This document shows, piece after piece, positions 1-8,041 of a stretch of 64,000 nt of DNA. Source of the DNA: Streptomyces sp. NBC_00663 (GTDB taxonomy: Bacteria > Actinomycetota > Actinomycetes > Streptomycetales > Streptomycetaceae); the NCBI RefSeq assembly GCF_036226885.1, contig NZ_CP109027.1:558001-622000 (forward strand), written 5' to 3'. Within the stretch, counting starts at the first letter, position 1. Each line of letters begins with the position of its first letter. The translations under genes were made by a program, and so were the position numbers. A model generated the notes under the pieces. It was given only the letters and a program-made list of their open reading frames with translations, was not told the DNA's origin and made no database searches.

Positions 1-895
1 CGGCACGGCCGACCGCTTCCACGCCGCCTTCGCCGACCGGGGCCTGCCCGCCACGGCGCACTGTCCCTCGTACGGGCTGGCCGAGGCCACCGTCTTCGTC
101 AGTGCCGCCCGGCCGGGTGAGCCGCTCGGCCGGTTCGCCCTGGACCGGGACGCCCTCGCCGCCGGGAAGGCCCTGCCCGCGCGGCCCGACGACCCCAGGG
201 CCGTGCTGCTGGCCGGCTGCGGCACCCCGGCGGGGCAGCGGGTGCGGATCGCCGACCCCGTCGGCCGTGCCGTCCTGGCCGAGGGGGAGGTCGGGGAGAT
301 CTGGGTGCAGGGACCCAACGTCGGGCGCGGCTACTGGGGTCGGGGGGAGGAGAGCGAGCGGGTCTTCGGGGCGGAGTTCGGTGGCGGCCCGGACGCGCCG
401 GGCGGGCGGTGGCTGCGCACCGGGGACCTGGGCGCGGTGCTGGACGGGCAGTTGATCGTCACCGGGCGGCTCAAGGACCTCGTCATCGTCGACGGGCGCA
501 ATCACTATCCGCAGGACCTGGAGGCCACGGCCCAGGACGCGCATCCGGCGGTACGGCGCGACCGGCTCGCCGTGTTCGCCGTGCCGGGTGCCGCGGCTGA
601 GCGGGTGGTGGTGGTCGCCGAGCACGTACGGACCGTGTCCCTGGCCGAGTTGGACGTGCCGGGTGTGGTGCGGGCCGTGCGTGGCGCGGTGTCCGGGCGG
701 CACGGGCTGCGGCTCGCCGACATCGTGCTCGTGCCGCCGGGCGCCGTCGCCCGCACGTCCAGCGGCAAGGTGTCGCGGGCGCTGACGCGGGCTCGGTATC
801 TGGAAGGGGCGTATCAGCGAGCCGGCGACGCGCAGGCAGACGGCACACCGGCTCCCCCGCCCTCCGCCGGCCCCGTCTCCGAGGCCGCCGGATGA
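1..895 (+). CDS. Long-chain fatty acyl-AMP ligase (FAAL), 5'-truncated by window edge
   Basis: C-terminal ~297 residues of an ANL-superfamily adenylating enzyme; the reading frame is open from base 2, so the start lies outside the window. Visible motifs are the aromatic-substrate/ATP motif YGLAEATVFVS, the GEIWVQGPNVGRGYW segment, the hinge TGDLG and the GRNHYPQDLE segment typical of FAALs (FadD32 type) rather than CoA ligases. The terminal SGKVSRA carries the usual catalytic lysine. FAALs activate a fatty acid as acyl-AMP and load it on an acyl carrier protein. The stop overlaps the start of the downstream polyketide synthase (ATGA), and that protein begins with an ACP, so direct acyl transfer to it is the natural inference. 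Substrate length cannot be read from the sequence. Confidence 0.88.
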   Translation, partial: GTADRFHAAFADRGLPATAHCPSYGLAEATVFVSAARPGEPLGRFALDRDALAAGKALPARPDDPRAVLLAGCGTPAGQRVRIADPVGRAVLAEGEVGEIWVQGPNVGRGYWGRGEESERVFGAEFGGGPDAPGGRWLRTGDLGAVLDGQLIVTGRLKDLVIVDGRNHYPQDLEATAQDAHPAVRRDRLAVFAVPGAAAERVVVVAEHVRTVSLAELDVPGVVRAVRGAVSGRHGLRLADIVLVPPGAVARTSSGKVSRALTRARYLEGAYQRAGDAQADGTPAPPPSAGPVSEAAG

Positions 896-3800
896 GGGCC
901 TTCGACGCGGCGGCGGTGCGGCAGCTCATCGCCGAGCGGGTGGCGTCCTGGCTCGGTACGGCCGTGGCGGACGTGCCGATGGACCGGCAGCTCGCGGAGC
1001 TGGGCATGTCGTCACGGGACGCGATCGCCCTGACCGCGGAGCTGTCCCGCGTCACGGGCTGCGAACTGCCGCCGACCCTGCTGTGGGAGGCGCCGACCGT
1101 GCAGGCGCTGGTGGCACGGTTGTGCGGTACAGCCCCTGGGCCCGCGCCGCTGGTCATGGCGCCGGGTGCGCCGGGCGAGCCCGTCGCGGTCGTCGGCGTC
1201 GGCTGCCGGCTGCCGGGCGGGGTGCACGGGCCGGGTGACTACTGGCGGCTGCTGTGCGAGGGCGTGGACGCGATCCGGCGCGTGCCCGAGGACCGCTGGC
1301 GGGACTTCACCGCCTTCCCGCCCGCCGACGCGCATCCCTACGGCGGTTATCTCGACGACATCGCCGGGTTCGACGCGGACTTCTTCCGCATCACTCCGCG
1401 CGAGGCGGCGGTGATGGACCCCCAGCAGCGGATCCTGCTGGAGGTCGTCCACGAGGCCCTCGATCACGCCGCCGTCCCGGCCGCGTCCCTGGCGGGCACG
1501 GCCACGGGTGTCTTCGTCGGGGTGTCCGCGCCGGAGTACGGGCAGTTGACCGGCGCCGATCCCGACACGGTGGATCCATGGGCGCCGGCCGGTGCGGCGC
1601 TGAGCGTGACCGCGGGCCGGCTGGCGTACGTCCTGGACACGCGGGGGCCGTGCCTGGCCGTGGACACCGCCTGTTCGTCCTCGCTGGTCGCGGTCCACCA
1701 CGCCTGCGTCAGTCTGCGGGCGGGCGAGAGCGACACGGCGATCGCCGCGGGCGTCAATCTGCTGCTGTCGCCGTCCATCACGGTCGCCTTCCGGCGGGCG
1801 GGCGCCCTCGCACCGGACGGGCGGTGCAAGCCGTTCTCCGCGGTGGCCGACGGCATCGGGCGCGGCGAGGGCTGCGCGGCCGTGGTGCTGAAACGGCTCT
1901 CGCACGCCGAGCGGGACGGCGACCGGGTGCTGGCGGTGATCCGTACGACGGCCGTCAACTCCGACGGCCGGTCCAACGGCCTCATGGCCCCCAACCCGGC
2001 AGCCCAGCGGGCCCTGTTGGAGACGGCCTACGCCCGCGCCGGGCTCACCCCGGCGCACGTGGACCACGTCGAGGCGCACGGCACCGGCACCCCGCTCGGC
2101 GACCCGATCGAGGCGGGCGCGCTCGACGCGGTCCTCGGTCCCGGCCGCGACCCCGACCAGCCGCTGCTGCTGGGCTCGGTCAAGGGCAACCTGGGCCATC
2201 TGGAGGCCGCCGCGGGGGTCGCCGGACTGGTGAAGACCGTTCTCGCCCTGCACCACGACCTCATCCCGCCCTCCCTGCACGGCGAAGACGGCGACGCCCT
2301 GCGCGGCACCCGGCTGCGCCTGGTGAGCGAGCCCGAGCCGTGGCCCCGCTACGGCGGCACGGCCACCGCCGGGGTCTCCGGATTCGGGTTCGGCGGCACC
2401 AACGCCCATGTGGTGCTGGAGGAATGGCGCCCCCTCGGCCCGCCTCCCGCCCCGGACGACGACGCTCCCGCCGCCCGTCTGCACCTCCTCTCCGACGCCG
2501 ACCCCGAGCGCGTCCGCGACACCGCGGGCCGGCTCGCCGCCTGGCTGCGGACACCCGAGGGGCGCGCGGCGCACCCCGCCGACGTGGCGCGCACACTCGC
2601 GGGCCGCACCGGCCGCGGTCCGGTCCGGGCGGCGATCGTGGCCCGCGACCGCGACGAACTCACCACCGCCCTGGACGAGTTGGCGGACGGTCGGCCGCAC
2701 GAGCGGGTCATGACCGGCGACCGTGACCTGGTGGGCTCCGGCACGGTCTGGGTCTTCTCCGGTTACGGCACCCAGTGGTCCGGCATGGGATGCCGACTGC
2801 TCGCCGAGGAACCCGCGTTCGCCGCCGCCGTGGAAAAACTCGACCCGCAGCTCGCCGAGGAGTGCGGTGGCCTGTCCCTGTACGACCACCTCGCGTCCGG
2901 CACCGGCCTGGACCGACTGGAGACGGCCCAACCCCTGCTGTTCGGCACGCAGTTGGCACTCGCCGAGCTGTGGCGGTCGTACGGCGTCGAACCCGCGGCC
3001 GTGATCGGCCACTCCATGGGCGAGGTGGCGGCCGGTGTGTGCGCCGGCGCCCTCGACGTGAGCGACGGGGCCCGTGTCATCGCCGTGCGCGCCCGGCTGC
3101 TGAACGGGCTGCGGGGTGGCGCGATGGCCGTCGTGGACCTCGACGACTCCGAACTCGACCAGCTGGAGCGGGACTTCCCGGGCGTGGCGGTCGCCGTCCA
3201 CTCCTCGCCGCGGCAGAAGGTGGTGACGGGGGCGGAGGCGGCGGTCGAGCGGCTGGTGGGCCGGCTGCGCCAGGAGGGCCGGGCCGCGCGGGCGATGCGG
3301 GTGGTGGGCGCCGGGCACTCCCCGCAGGTCGACCCGCTGCTGCCGGCGCTGACCGAGGCGCTGGCCGGGGTGCGGGGGCGCCGGGCGCGGGTCCCGGTGT
3401 ACTCCACCGTCCTCGACGACCCGCGCGGCGTCAGCACGTTCGACGCCGCGCACTGGGCCGCGAACCTCCGCCGCCCGGTTCGCCTGGACCGGGCCCTCGA
3501 CGCGGCGGCGGCCGACGGGCACACCGCGTTCGTCGAGATCTCGCCGCACCCGGTGCTCACGGGCGCGGTCACCGACACCGTGCCCGGCGCGCTCGCGCTG
3601 GCCACCGTGCGCCGTGACGCCGACGGATCGGCCGCGTTCGCCGGGCAGTTGGGCGCCCTGTACGCGGCGGGCCAACCGCTGCCGCTGTCGGCCGGCCGGG
3701 TCGTCGACCTGCCCGGGCCGCGCTGGCGGCACGCACGGCACTGGTGGACGGACGGGAGGGCGGGGGCGGCGGCCCAGCGACCCACCGTGGTCGACCACGG

Positions 3801-4884
3801 TGCCGCCCCGGACACAGGGGAGCACTCGCCCGTCCTGGCCCGACTGAGCCATCACATCGCCGCCGTGTCCGGCCATTCCCCGGCCCGGGTCACCCCCACC
3901 GCCGCGCTCGCCGATCTCGGTCTGGACTCCCTCATGGCGGTGCGTGTCCGTACCGCCGTCGAGCGCGAGTTCGGTGTCGAGCTGTCCCTGCGCGACCTGC
4001 TCGGTGCCGCCACGGTCGCCGAGGCGGCCGTCCGCGTCGAGCAGGCGCTCCCCCGATCGGCCGGTGGCGCGACCCCGCGTCCCTTGCGCGCCACCGGCTC
4101 CCGGCCGCCGCTGTTCCTCGTGCACGCGGCGGGCGGTCCGACCACCGTGTACAAGGCGCTCGCCGAAGCCCTCGACGCCGAGCAGCCGGTGTTCGGCCTC
4201 GACCGGATCGACGAGGCCCGTACGGTGGCGGAGAAGGCACGCCGGTACGCCGAGGCGATCGACGCCGCCCGCCCGAACGGCCCCGTACTGCTGGGAGGTT
4301 GGTCCTTCGGCGGCTTCGTCGCCCAGGAGACCGCCCGGCAACTGGCCGCCGCCGGACGGGACATACCGCTCGTGGTGCTCATCGACTCCGTACGCCCCCT
4401 CCCCCGGCCCGGGCTGACGCCGGGCGACCGGATCCGCGCCCACTTCGAGGGGTTCGCGGGGCATGTCGCCGAAACCTACGGTGTGCGCCTGGAGTTGCCG
4501 TACGACGACCTGGTGGCGATGGACGACGACAGGGACCGTATCGACGCCGTGCTCCAAACCGTACGGGAGGCCGTCGACGTGCCGCCCGCCGCGTTGGCGC
4601 ACCAACGGTCCTCCTATCTGGACCTGAGGATCGGTGAGGCGCACCGGCCCGGTCGGTACGACGGCCCGGTGCTGCTCTACCGGGCCACCGAACCGGCGCC
4701 GCACACGGTGCGGGACCCGGCCTACGAACGCGACGACGAGACGCTGGGCTGGGACGAGGTGTGCCCGGGGCTGGAGGTCGTACCCGTGCACGGTCATCAT
4801 CTGGCGCTGCTCGACCCGCCGTGCGTCGACGAGATCGCCACTCATCTGGACCGGGCGCTCGCCGAGCGCGCCCCCGCTCGCTGA
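892..4884 (+). CDS. Pks13-like type I polyketide synthase, ACP-KS-AT-ACP-TE
   Basis: 1330 aa. Domain order: N-terminal ACP (about residues 5-80, site GMSSRD, Ser41, with Ser instead of Asp before the carrier Ser), ketosynthase (about 95-520; DTACSSS with Cys261, HGTGTPLGDP, GNLGHLEAAAG), acyltransferase (about 615-910; GHSMGE, Ser708), second ACP (about 985-1055; GLDSL, Ser1013) and thioesterase (about 1080-1320; GWSFGG, Ser1138; late His in HGHHLALL). No KR, DH or ER is present. This is the architecture of mycobacterial Pks13, which condenses a FAAL-activated acyl chain with a carboxyacyl chain to an alpha-alkyl beta-keto ester. The start overlaps the stop of the acyl-AMP ligase gene, supporting co-translation. 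Inference: a one-step Claisen condensing enzyme with TE-catalysed release. The AT specificity region reads GAGHS, neither HAFH nor YASH. Confidence 0.92.
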   Translation: MRAFDAAAVRQLIAERVASWLGTAVADVPMDRQLAELGMSSRDAIALTAELSRVTGCELPPTLLWEAPTVQALVARLCGTAPGPAPLVMAPGAPGEPVAVVGVGCRLPGGVHGPGDYWRLLCEGVDAIRRVPEDRWRDFTAFPPADAHPYGGYLDDIAGFDADFFRITPREAAVMDPQQRILLEVVHEALDHAAVPAASLAGTATGVFVGVSAPEYGQLTGADPDTVDPWAPAGAALSVTAGRLAYVLDTRGPCLAVDTACSSSLVAVHHACVSLRAGESDTAIAAGVNLLLSPSITVAFRRAGALAPDGRCKPFSAVADGIGRGEGCAAVVLKRLSHAERDGDRVLAVIRTTAVNSDGRSNGLMAPNPAAQRALLETAYARAGLTPAHVDHVEAHGTGTPLGDPIEAGALDAVLGPGRDPDQPLLLGSVKGNLGHLEAAAGVAGLVKTVLALHHDLIPPSLHGEDGDALRGTRLRLVSEPEPWPRYGGTATAGVSGFGFGGTNAHVVLEEWRPLGPPPAPDDDAPAARLHLLSDADPERVRDTAGRLAAWLRTPEGRAAHPADVARTLAGRTGRGPVRAAIVARDRDELTTALDELADGRPHERVMTGDRDLVGSGTVWVFSGYGTQWSGMGCRLLAEEPAFAAAVEKLDPQLAEECGGLSLYDHLASGTGLDRLETAQPLLFGTQLALAELWRSYGVEPAAVIGHSMGEVAAGVCAGALDVSDGARVIAVRARLLNGLRGGAMAVVDLDDSELDQLERDFPGVAVAVHSSPRQKVVTGAEAAVERLVGRLRQEGRAARAMRVVGAGHSPQVDPLLPALTEALAGVRGRRARVPVYSTVLDDPRGVSTFDAAHWAANLRRPVRLDRALDAAAADGHTAFVEISPHPVLTGAVTDTVPGALALATVRRDADGSAAFAGQLGALYAAGQPLPLSAGRVVDLPGPRWRHARHWWTDGRAGAAAQRPTVVDHGAAPDTGEHSPVLARLSHHIAAVSGHSPARVTPTAALADLGLDSLMAVRVRTAVEREFGVELSLRDLLGAATVAEAAVRVEQALPRSAGGATPRPLRATGSRPPLFLVHAAGGPTTVYKALAEALDAEQPVFGLDRIDEARTVAEKARRYAEAIDAARPNGPVLLGGWSFGGFVAQETARQLAAAGRDIPLVVLIDSVRPLPRPGLTPGDRIRAHFEGFAGHVAETYGVRLELPYDDLVAMDDDRDRIDAVLQTVREAVDVPPAALAHQRSSYLDLRIGEAHRPGRYDGPVLLYRATEPAPHTVRDPAYERDDETLGWDEVCPGLEVVPVHGHHLALLDPPCVDEIATHLDRALAERAPAR

Positions 4885-4905
4885 ACCGGAACCCGAGGAG
4901 CCGCC

Positions 4906-5850
4906 ATGCCCGACCGCATCACCAGAGTGTCCCGGCGCACCGTCGCCAAGGCGGCGACCGCCGCCGGTCTGGCCGTTCTGTTCGGCACCGCGACCGGCAC
5001 CGGCCGCGCCCGGGCCGCGACCCAGGTGGGGCCGCGTACGTTCGACGTGTCCGTGCCCTCCGCCGCCCTGCGGCGCAGCGCGCCGGTGCGGCTGATCCTG
5101 CCGTCGGGTTTCGGCACCCAGCCGACGCGGACGTATCCGGTCCTGTATCTCCTGCACGGCGCCCACGACGACTACACGTCCTGGACGCGGGAGACGGACA
5201 TCGAGGCGTTCACCGAGGGCCGCGAGCTGATCGTGGCGATGCCGGACGCGGGGCCGACCGGCATTCCCAGTGTCTGGCGCGACGGCTCCGACTACGAGAC
5301 CTTCCAGGTGACGGAGGTCCCCGCGCTGCTCGCCCGGGACTACCGGGCCTCCGGTGTGCGGGCAGTGGCCGGGGTGTCGACCGGCGGGTACGGGGCGATG
5401 GCGCACGCGGCCCGGCATCCGGGCGCGTTCGCCGCCGCGGCCTCCTACAGCGGTGTCCTGGACACCACCGCGCCCGGGGTGCCCGCCATCGTGGACGCGA
5501 TCGTGGCCCGGGAGAACCTCCCAGCCGCCTCCCTGTGGGGCAATCCGATCCTCAGCCTGCTCATCTGGCGGGACTTCAATCCCCGTGCCCGAGCGGACGG
5601 ACTGCGCGGCACCTCTCTGTACGTCTCCCAGGGCAGCGGTCTCCTCGGGGGCGGCGGCGATCCGCTGCCTGGCGTGCTGGAGAGCGCCCTGTGGCCGTCC
5701 GCGCACACCTTCGCCGACGTGCTGGCGCGGCTCGCCATCCCGGTGGCGAGCCACTTCTACTCGGGAGGAGGGCACAGCTGGGCCTACTGGAAAGGGGAGT
5801 TCACCGCGTCGTGGCCGATGCTCGCCCGTGCCCTGGGCGTGCCGGAGTGA
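4906..5850 (+). CDS. Tat-exported antigen-85-like esterase/acyltransferase
   Basis: 314 aa with a twin-arginine leader (VSRRTVAKAA followed by a hydrophobic stretch and an Ala-rich cleavage region near residue 40). The body is the esterase-D/antigen-85 alpha/beta-hydrolase fold: oxyanion segment LLHGAHDDYTSW, nucleophile elbow GVSTGGYG (Ser about 158) and a late catalytic His in SGGGHSWAYW. Antigen 85 proteins transfer acyl chains to trehalose or wall sugars outside the cell; related actinomycete esterases hydrolyse short esters. It lies 21 bp after the polyketide synthase with a good ribosome site (gaggag before the ATG) and is almost certainly in the same operon. By analogy with mycolate biosynthesis it may handle the exported PKS product. 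That role is inference; the fold and export signal are seen directly. Confidence 0.85.
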   Translation: MPDRITRVSRRTVAKAATAAGLAVLFGTATGTGRARAATQVGPRTFDVSVPSAALRRSAPVRLILPSGFGTQPTRTYPVLYLLHGAHDDYTSWTRETDIEAFTEGRELIVAMPDAGPTGIPSVWRDGSDYETFQVTEVPALLARDYRASGVRAVAGVSTGGYGAMAHAARHPGAFAAAASYSGVLDTTAPGVPAIVDAIVARENLPAASLWGNPILSLLIWRDFNPRARADGLRGTSLYVSQGSGLLGGGGDPLPGVLESALWPSAHTFADVLARLAIPVASHFYSGGGHSWAYWKGEFTASWPMLARALGVPE

Positions 5851-5972
5851 TGTCGGTGCCATGGGGGCACGGAACGGAACGGAGGGGACGCCCGTCCAAC
5901 CCAGGACGTCCCACTCGCCCCACGGGCAACACCGCGCGGGCCGGCCGACTCCGGGCGAAAGGAGTGTCCGCG

Positions 5973-7193
5973 ATGGCGTTCCCCACCCCGCGCGACCTGA
6001 CGAACGGCACGGGGGCAACCCAGGTGCCGGCCGAGCTGGCCGGGCTGCTGCGCGCCCAACTCACCGCCGTCGCCGACCAGGTGGAGGAGGAGGTCCGCCG
6101 CCAGGTCCCCGAGTACGCCCAGCCGCCCGACGGGCCGTACGGCAGAAACCTGAGGGCCGGGGTGGTGCAGGCGCTCACCCTGTTCGTGGACCACATCGCC
6201 GACCCGCGCGACGACGGGGAGTCGATCGCCGCGACGTACTACGCCCTGGGGCGCGGTGTGGCCCGGGAGGGCCGCAGCCTGGACGTGCTCCAGTCCGCCC
6301 TGCGCGTGGGCGGCATGCACGCCTGGCGCTGCATGGGCCGCACCGCGGAGACACTCGGGCTGGACTCGACCGTCGTGGCCGCGCTGGGCGAACTGGCGTT
6401 CCAGACGGTGCACGAGGTCGCCGAGGCCGCGGCGGCGGGCTACTCGGAAGGCCAGCTGCGCAGCACCGACGAGCTGGAGCGGCGCCGCCGGCGGCTGCTC
6501 GAACTGCTGCTGGGTGAGGGCCCGGTGGCGCCGGAGGCGGTGCAGAAGCTGGCGCACGGCGCGCGGTGGACGGTGCCCCGGCACGTCGCCGTCGTGGTGC
6601 TCGCCGGCGCCCCCGACCGGCGCGAGGAGGACCGGCCGCTGGCCTCGTCGGGGGCGCTGGTGGACATGGAGTCCCGGCCGCCCCGCATGCTGGTGCCCGA
6701 TCCCGACGGCTCCGGTAGATGGGCGGGCCGCAGCTTCACCCTCGCGTTACGCGGGCGTCCGGCCGCGATCGGTCCGACGGTGCCGCTCGGCGAGGCGGCG
6801 CAGTCGCTGCGCTGGGCCACCCGGGCTCTCGGGCTGATGGGGCGCGGCATCCTCCCCCGGCAGGACGTGGTGCGCTGCGCCGACCATCTGTCGACGCTGC
6901 TGCTCCACGCCGACGAGCCGCTGCTCGGCCAGTTGGGGGCCCGCGCCCTCGCCCCGCTCGAGACGGTGTCGGCGGGGCAGCGCGCACGGCTCAGCGAGAC
7001 GCTGCTGGCCTGGCTGCTCAGCGGCAGCAACGTCCCGGACGTCGCCGGCCGACTGCACGTCCATCCGCAGACGGTCCGCTACCGTCTGCGCCAGCTGGAG
7101 AAGCTGTTCGGCGACGCCCTGCACGATCCGGACGCCCGCCTGGAGATGATCCTGGCGCTGCGCGCGGAATCCACGCAACCGCGACCGAACTGA
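5973..7193 (+). CDS. PucR-family transcriptional regulator
   Basis: 406 aa. The start at 5973 is chosen because of the ribosome site gaaaggag 8-13 bases upstream; the frame stays open further upstream but codes nothing recognisable there. The C-terminal 60 residues are the PucR-type helix-turn-helix: LLSGSNVPDVAGRLHVHPQ followed by TVRYRLRQLEKLFG. The N-terminal part (about 20-170) is helical with E-rich segments, as in RsbT-co-antagonist/PucR sensory regions, and a central GGDEF-like degenerate region follows. It is on the same strand, 122 bp after the esterase gene, and is a plausible local regulator of the ligase-PKS-esterase operon. The ligand is unknown. Confidence 0.85.
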   Translation: MAFPTPRDLTNGTGATQVPAELAGLLRAQLTAVADQVEEEVRRQVPEYAQPPDGPYGRNLRAGVVQALTLFVDHIADPRDDGESIAATYYALGRGVAREGRSLDVLQSALRVGGMHAWRCMGRTAETLGLDSTVVAALGELAFQTVHEVAEAAAAGYSEGQLRSTDELERRRRRLLELLLGEGPVAPEAVQKLAHGARWTVPRHVAVVVLAGAPDRREEDRPLASSGALVDMESRPPRMLVPDPDGSGRWAGRSFTLALRGRPAAIGPTVPLGEAAQSLRWATRALGLMGRGILPRQDVVRCADHLSTLLLHADEPLLGQLGARALAPLETVSAGQRARLSETLLAWLLSGSNVPDVAGRLHVHPQTVRYRLRQLEKLFGDALHDPDARLEMILALRAESTQPRPN

Positions 7194-7330
7194 TTTCCGG
7201 CACTCATCCCGCAATAAAAAATCGCACCGCTTCCATAATCGCGTCCATAACACCCTTTCAGGCATCACGAATACGTTGAGGAAGTCCCCTTTCGCAGGCG
7301 CATCCCGCGCCCCCCATCGCGGAGGATTCC

Positions 7331-7972
7331 ATGCGTATCCGTGTATGCCTGGCCGCGCTCTCGCTGCTCGGCGGAGCCGGCGTCATCACCCTCACCGCAC
7401 CCGCGGCCTCGGCCGCGGCCTGCACGGACATCGACGTCGTCGCGGCCCGCGGCACGTTCGAGCCGGGCACGCTCGGCCTCATCGTCGGCGACCCCGTGTA
7501 TTCCGCGCTGCAAAAGAAAATCACCGGAAAGACCCTCTCCAGCTACAAGGTGAACTATCCGGCGGACCTCTCCCTGACGTCTGCCGCACAGGGCAACGCG
7601 GATCTGGTGAATCACGTCAGGCAACAGGCCGCCTCCTGTCCGAACCAGCGTTTCGTCCTCGTCGGCTATTCGCAGGGCGCGAACGTCGTCGACAACTCCA
7701 TCGGCATCAGCAGCGAGGGCGCGGTGGTCGGCAGTCCCATCGTCGCCACCCTGCCGAACGCGGTCGAGCCGAAGGTCGCCGCCGTGCTGCTGTTCGGCAA
7801 TCCGATCCGGGCCCTCGGCAAGAGCGTCACCGGCGTCTACCAGAGCCGCACGATCGACTTCTGCGCCACGGGCGACCCCGTCTGCGAGAACGGCGGGAAC
7901 GACGTCGGGGCGCATCTGGGCTACACGGCGAACGCCGACGCGGCGGCCTCGTTCGCGGCGGGCAGGGTCTGA
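7331..7972 (+). CDS. Secreted cutinase-family esterase
   Basis: 213 aa with a Sec signal peptide (MRIRVCLAALSLLGGAG, cleavage after ASA near residue 28). Cutinase features: an early ACTDIDVVAARGT segment containing the first conserved Cys, nucleophile elbow GYSQGA with Ser114, the Asp/Cys segment TGDPVCENGG and the catalytic His in GAHLGY. Length matches actinomycete cutinases. Expected reaction: hydrolysis of cutin-like or lipid esters outside the cell. The start has a clear ribosome site (ggagga). The 137 bp upstream are unusually AT-rich and probably hold its promoter; a strong terminator follows. Assignment to the family is firm, substrate unknown. Confidence 0.93.
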   Translation: MRIRVCLAALSLLGGAGVITLTAPAASAAACTDIDVVAARGTFEPGTLGLIVGDPVYSALQKKITGKTLSSYKVNYPADLSLTSAAQGNADLVNHVRQQAASCPNQRFVLVGYSQGANVVDNSIGISSEGAVVGSPIVATLPNAVEPKVAAVLLFGNPIRALGKSVTGVYQSRTIDFCATGDPVCENGGNDVGAHLGYTANADAAASFAAGRV

Positions 7973-7989
7973 GCCTGACGGAGCGAGAA

Positions 7990-8022
7990 GGGGCCCGGGA
8001 GGTGTTACTCCTCCCGGGCCCC
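7990..8022. terminator. Bidirectional terminator between convergent genes
   Basis: A perfect 13-bp GC-rich inverted repeat (arms 7990-8002 and 8010-8022) encloses a 7-base loop, 17 bp after the cutinase stop and 19 bp before the stop of the convergent hydrolase gene. It should end transcription from both sides. There is no strong U-tract, as is usual in Streptomyces. Confidence 0.85.
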
Positions 8023-8041
8023 ACGTCTGGTTCTCGGGCGG

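Noticed and set aside
1012..6018. Very long open frame (about 1670 codons) on the minus strand opposite the PKS genes
   Set aside because: It is antisense to genes with clear domains and catalytic motifs; its translation is Arg/Gly/His-rich without motifs. High GC at third positions suppresses stops in the opposite frame.
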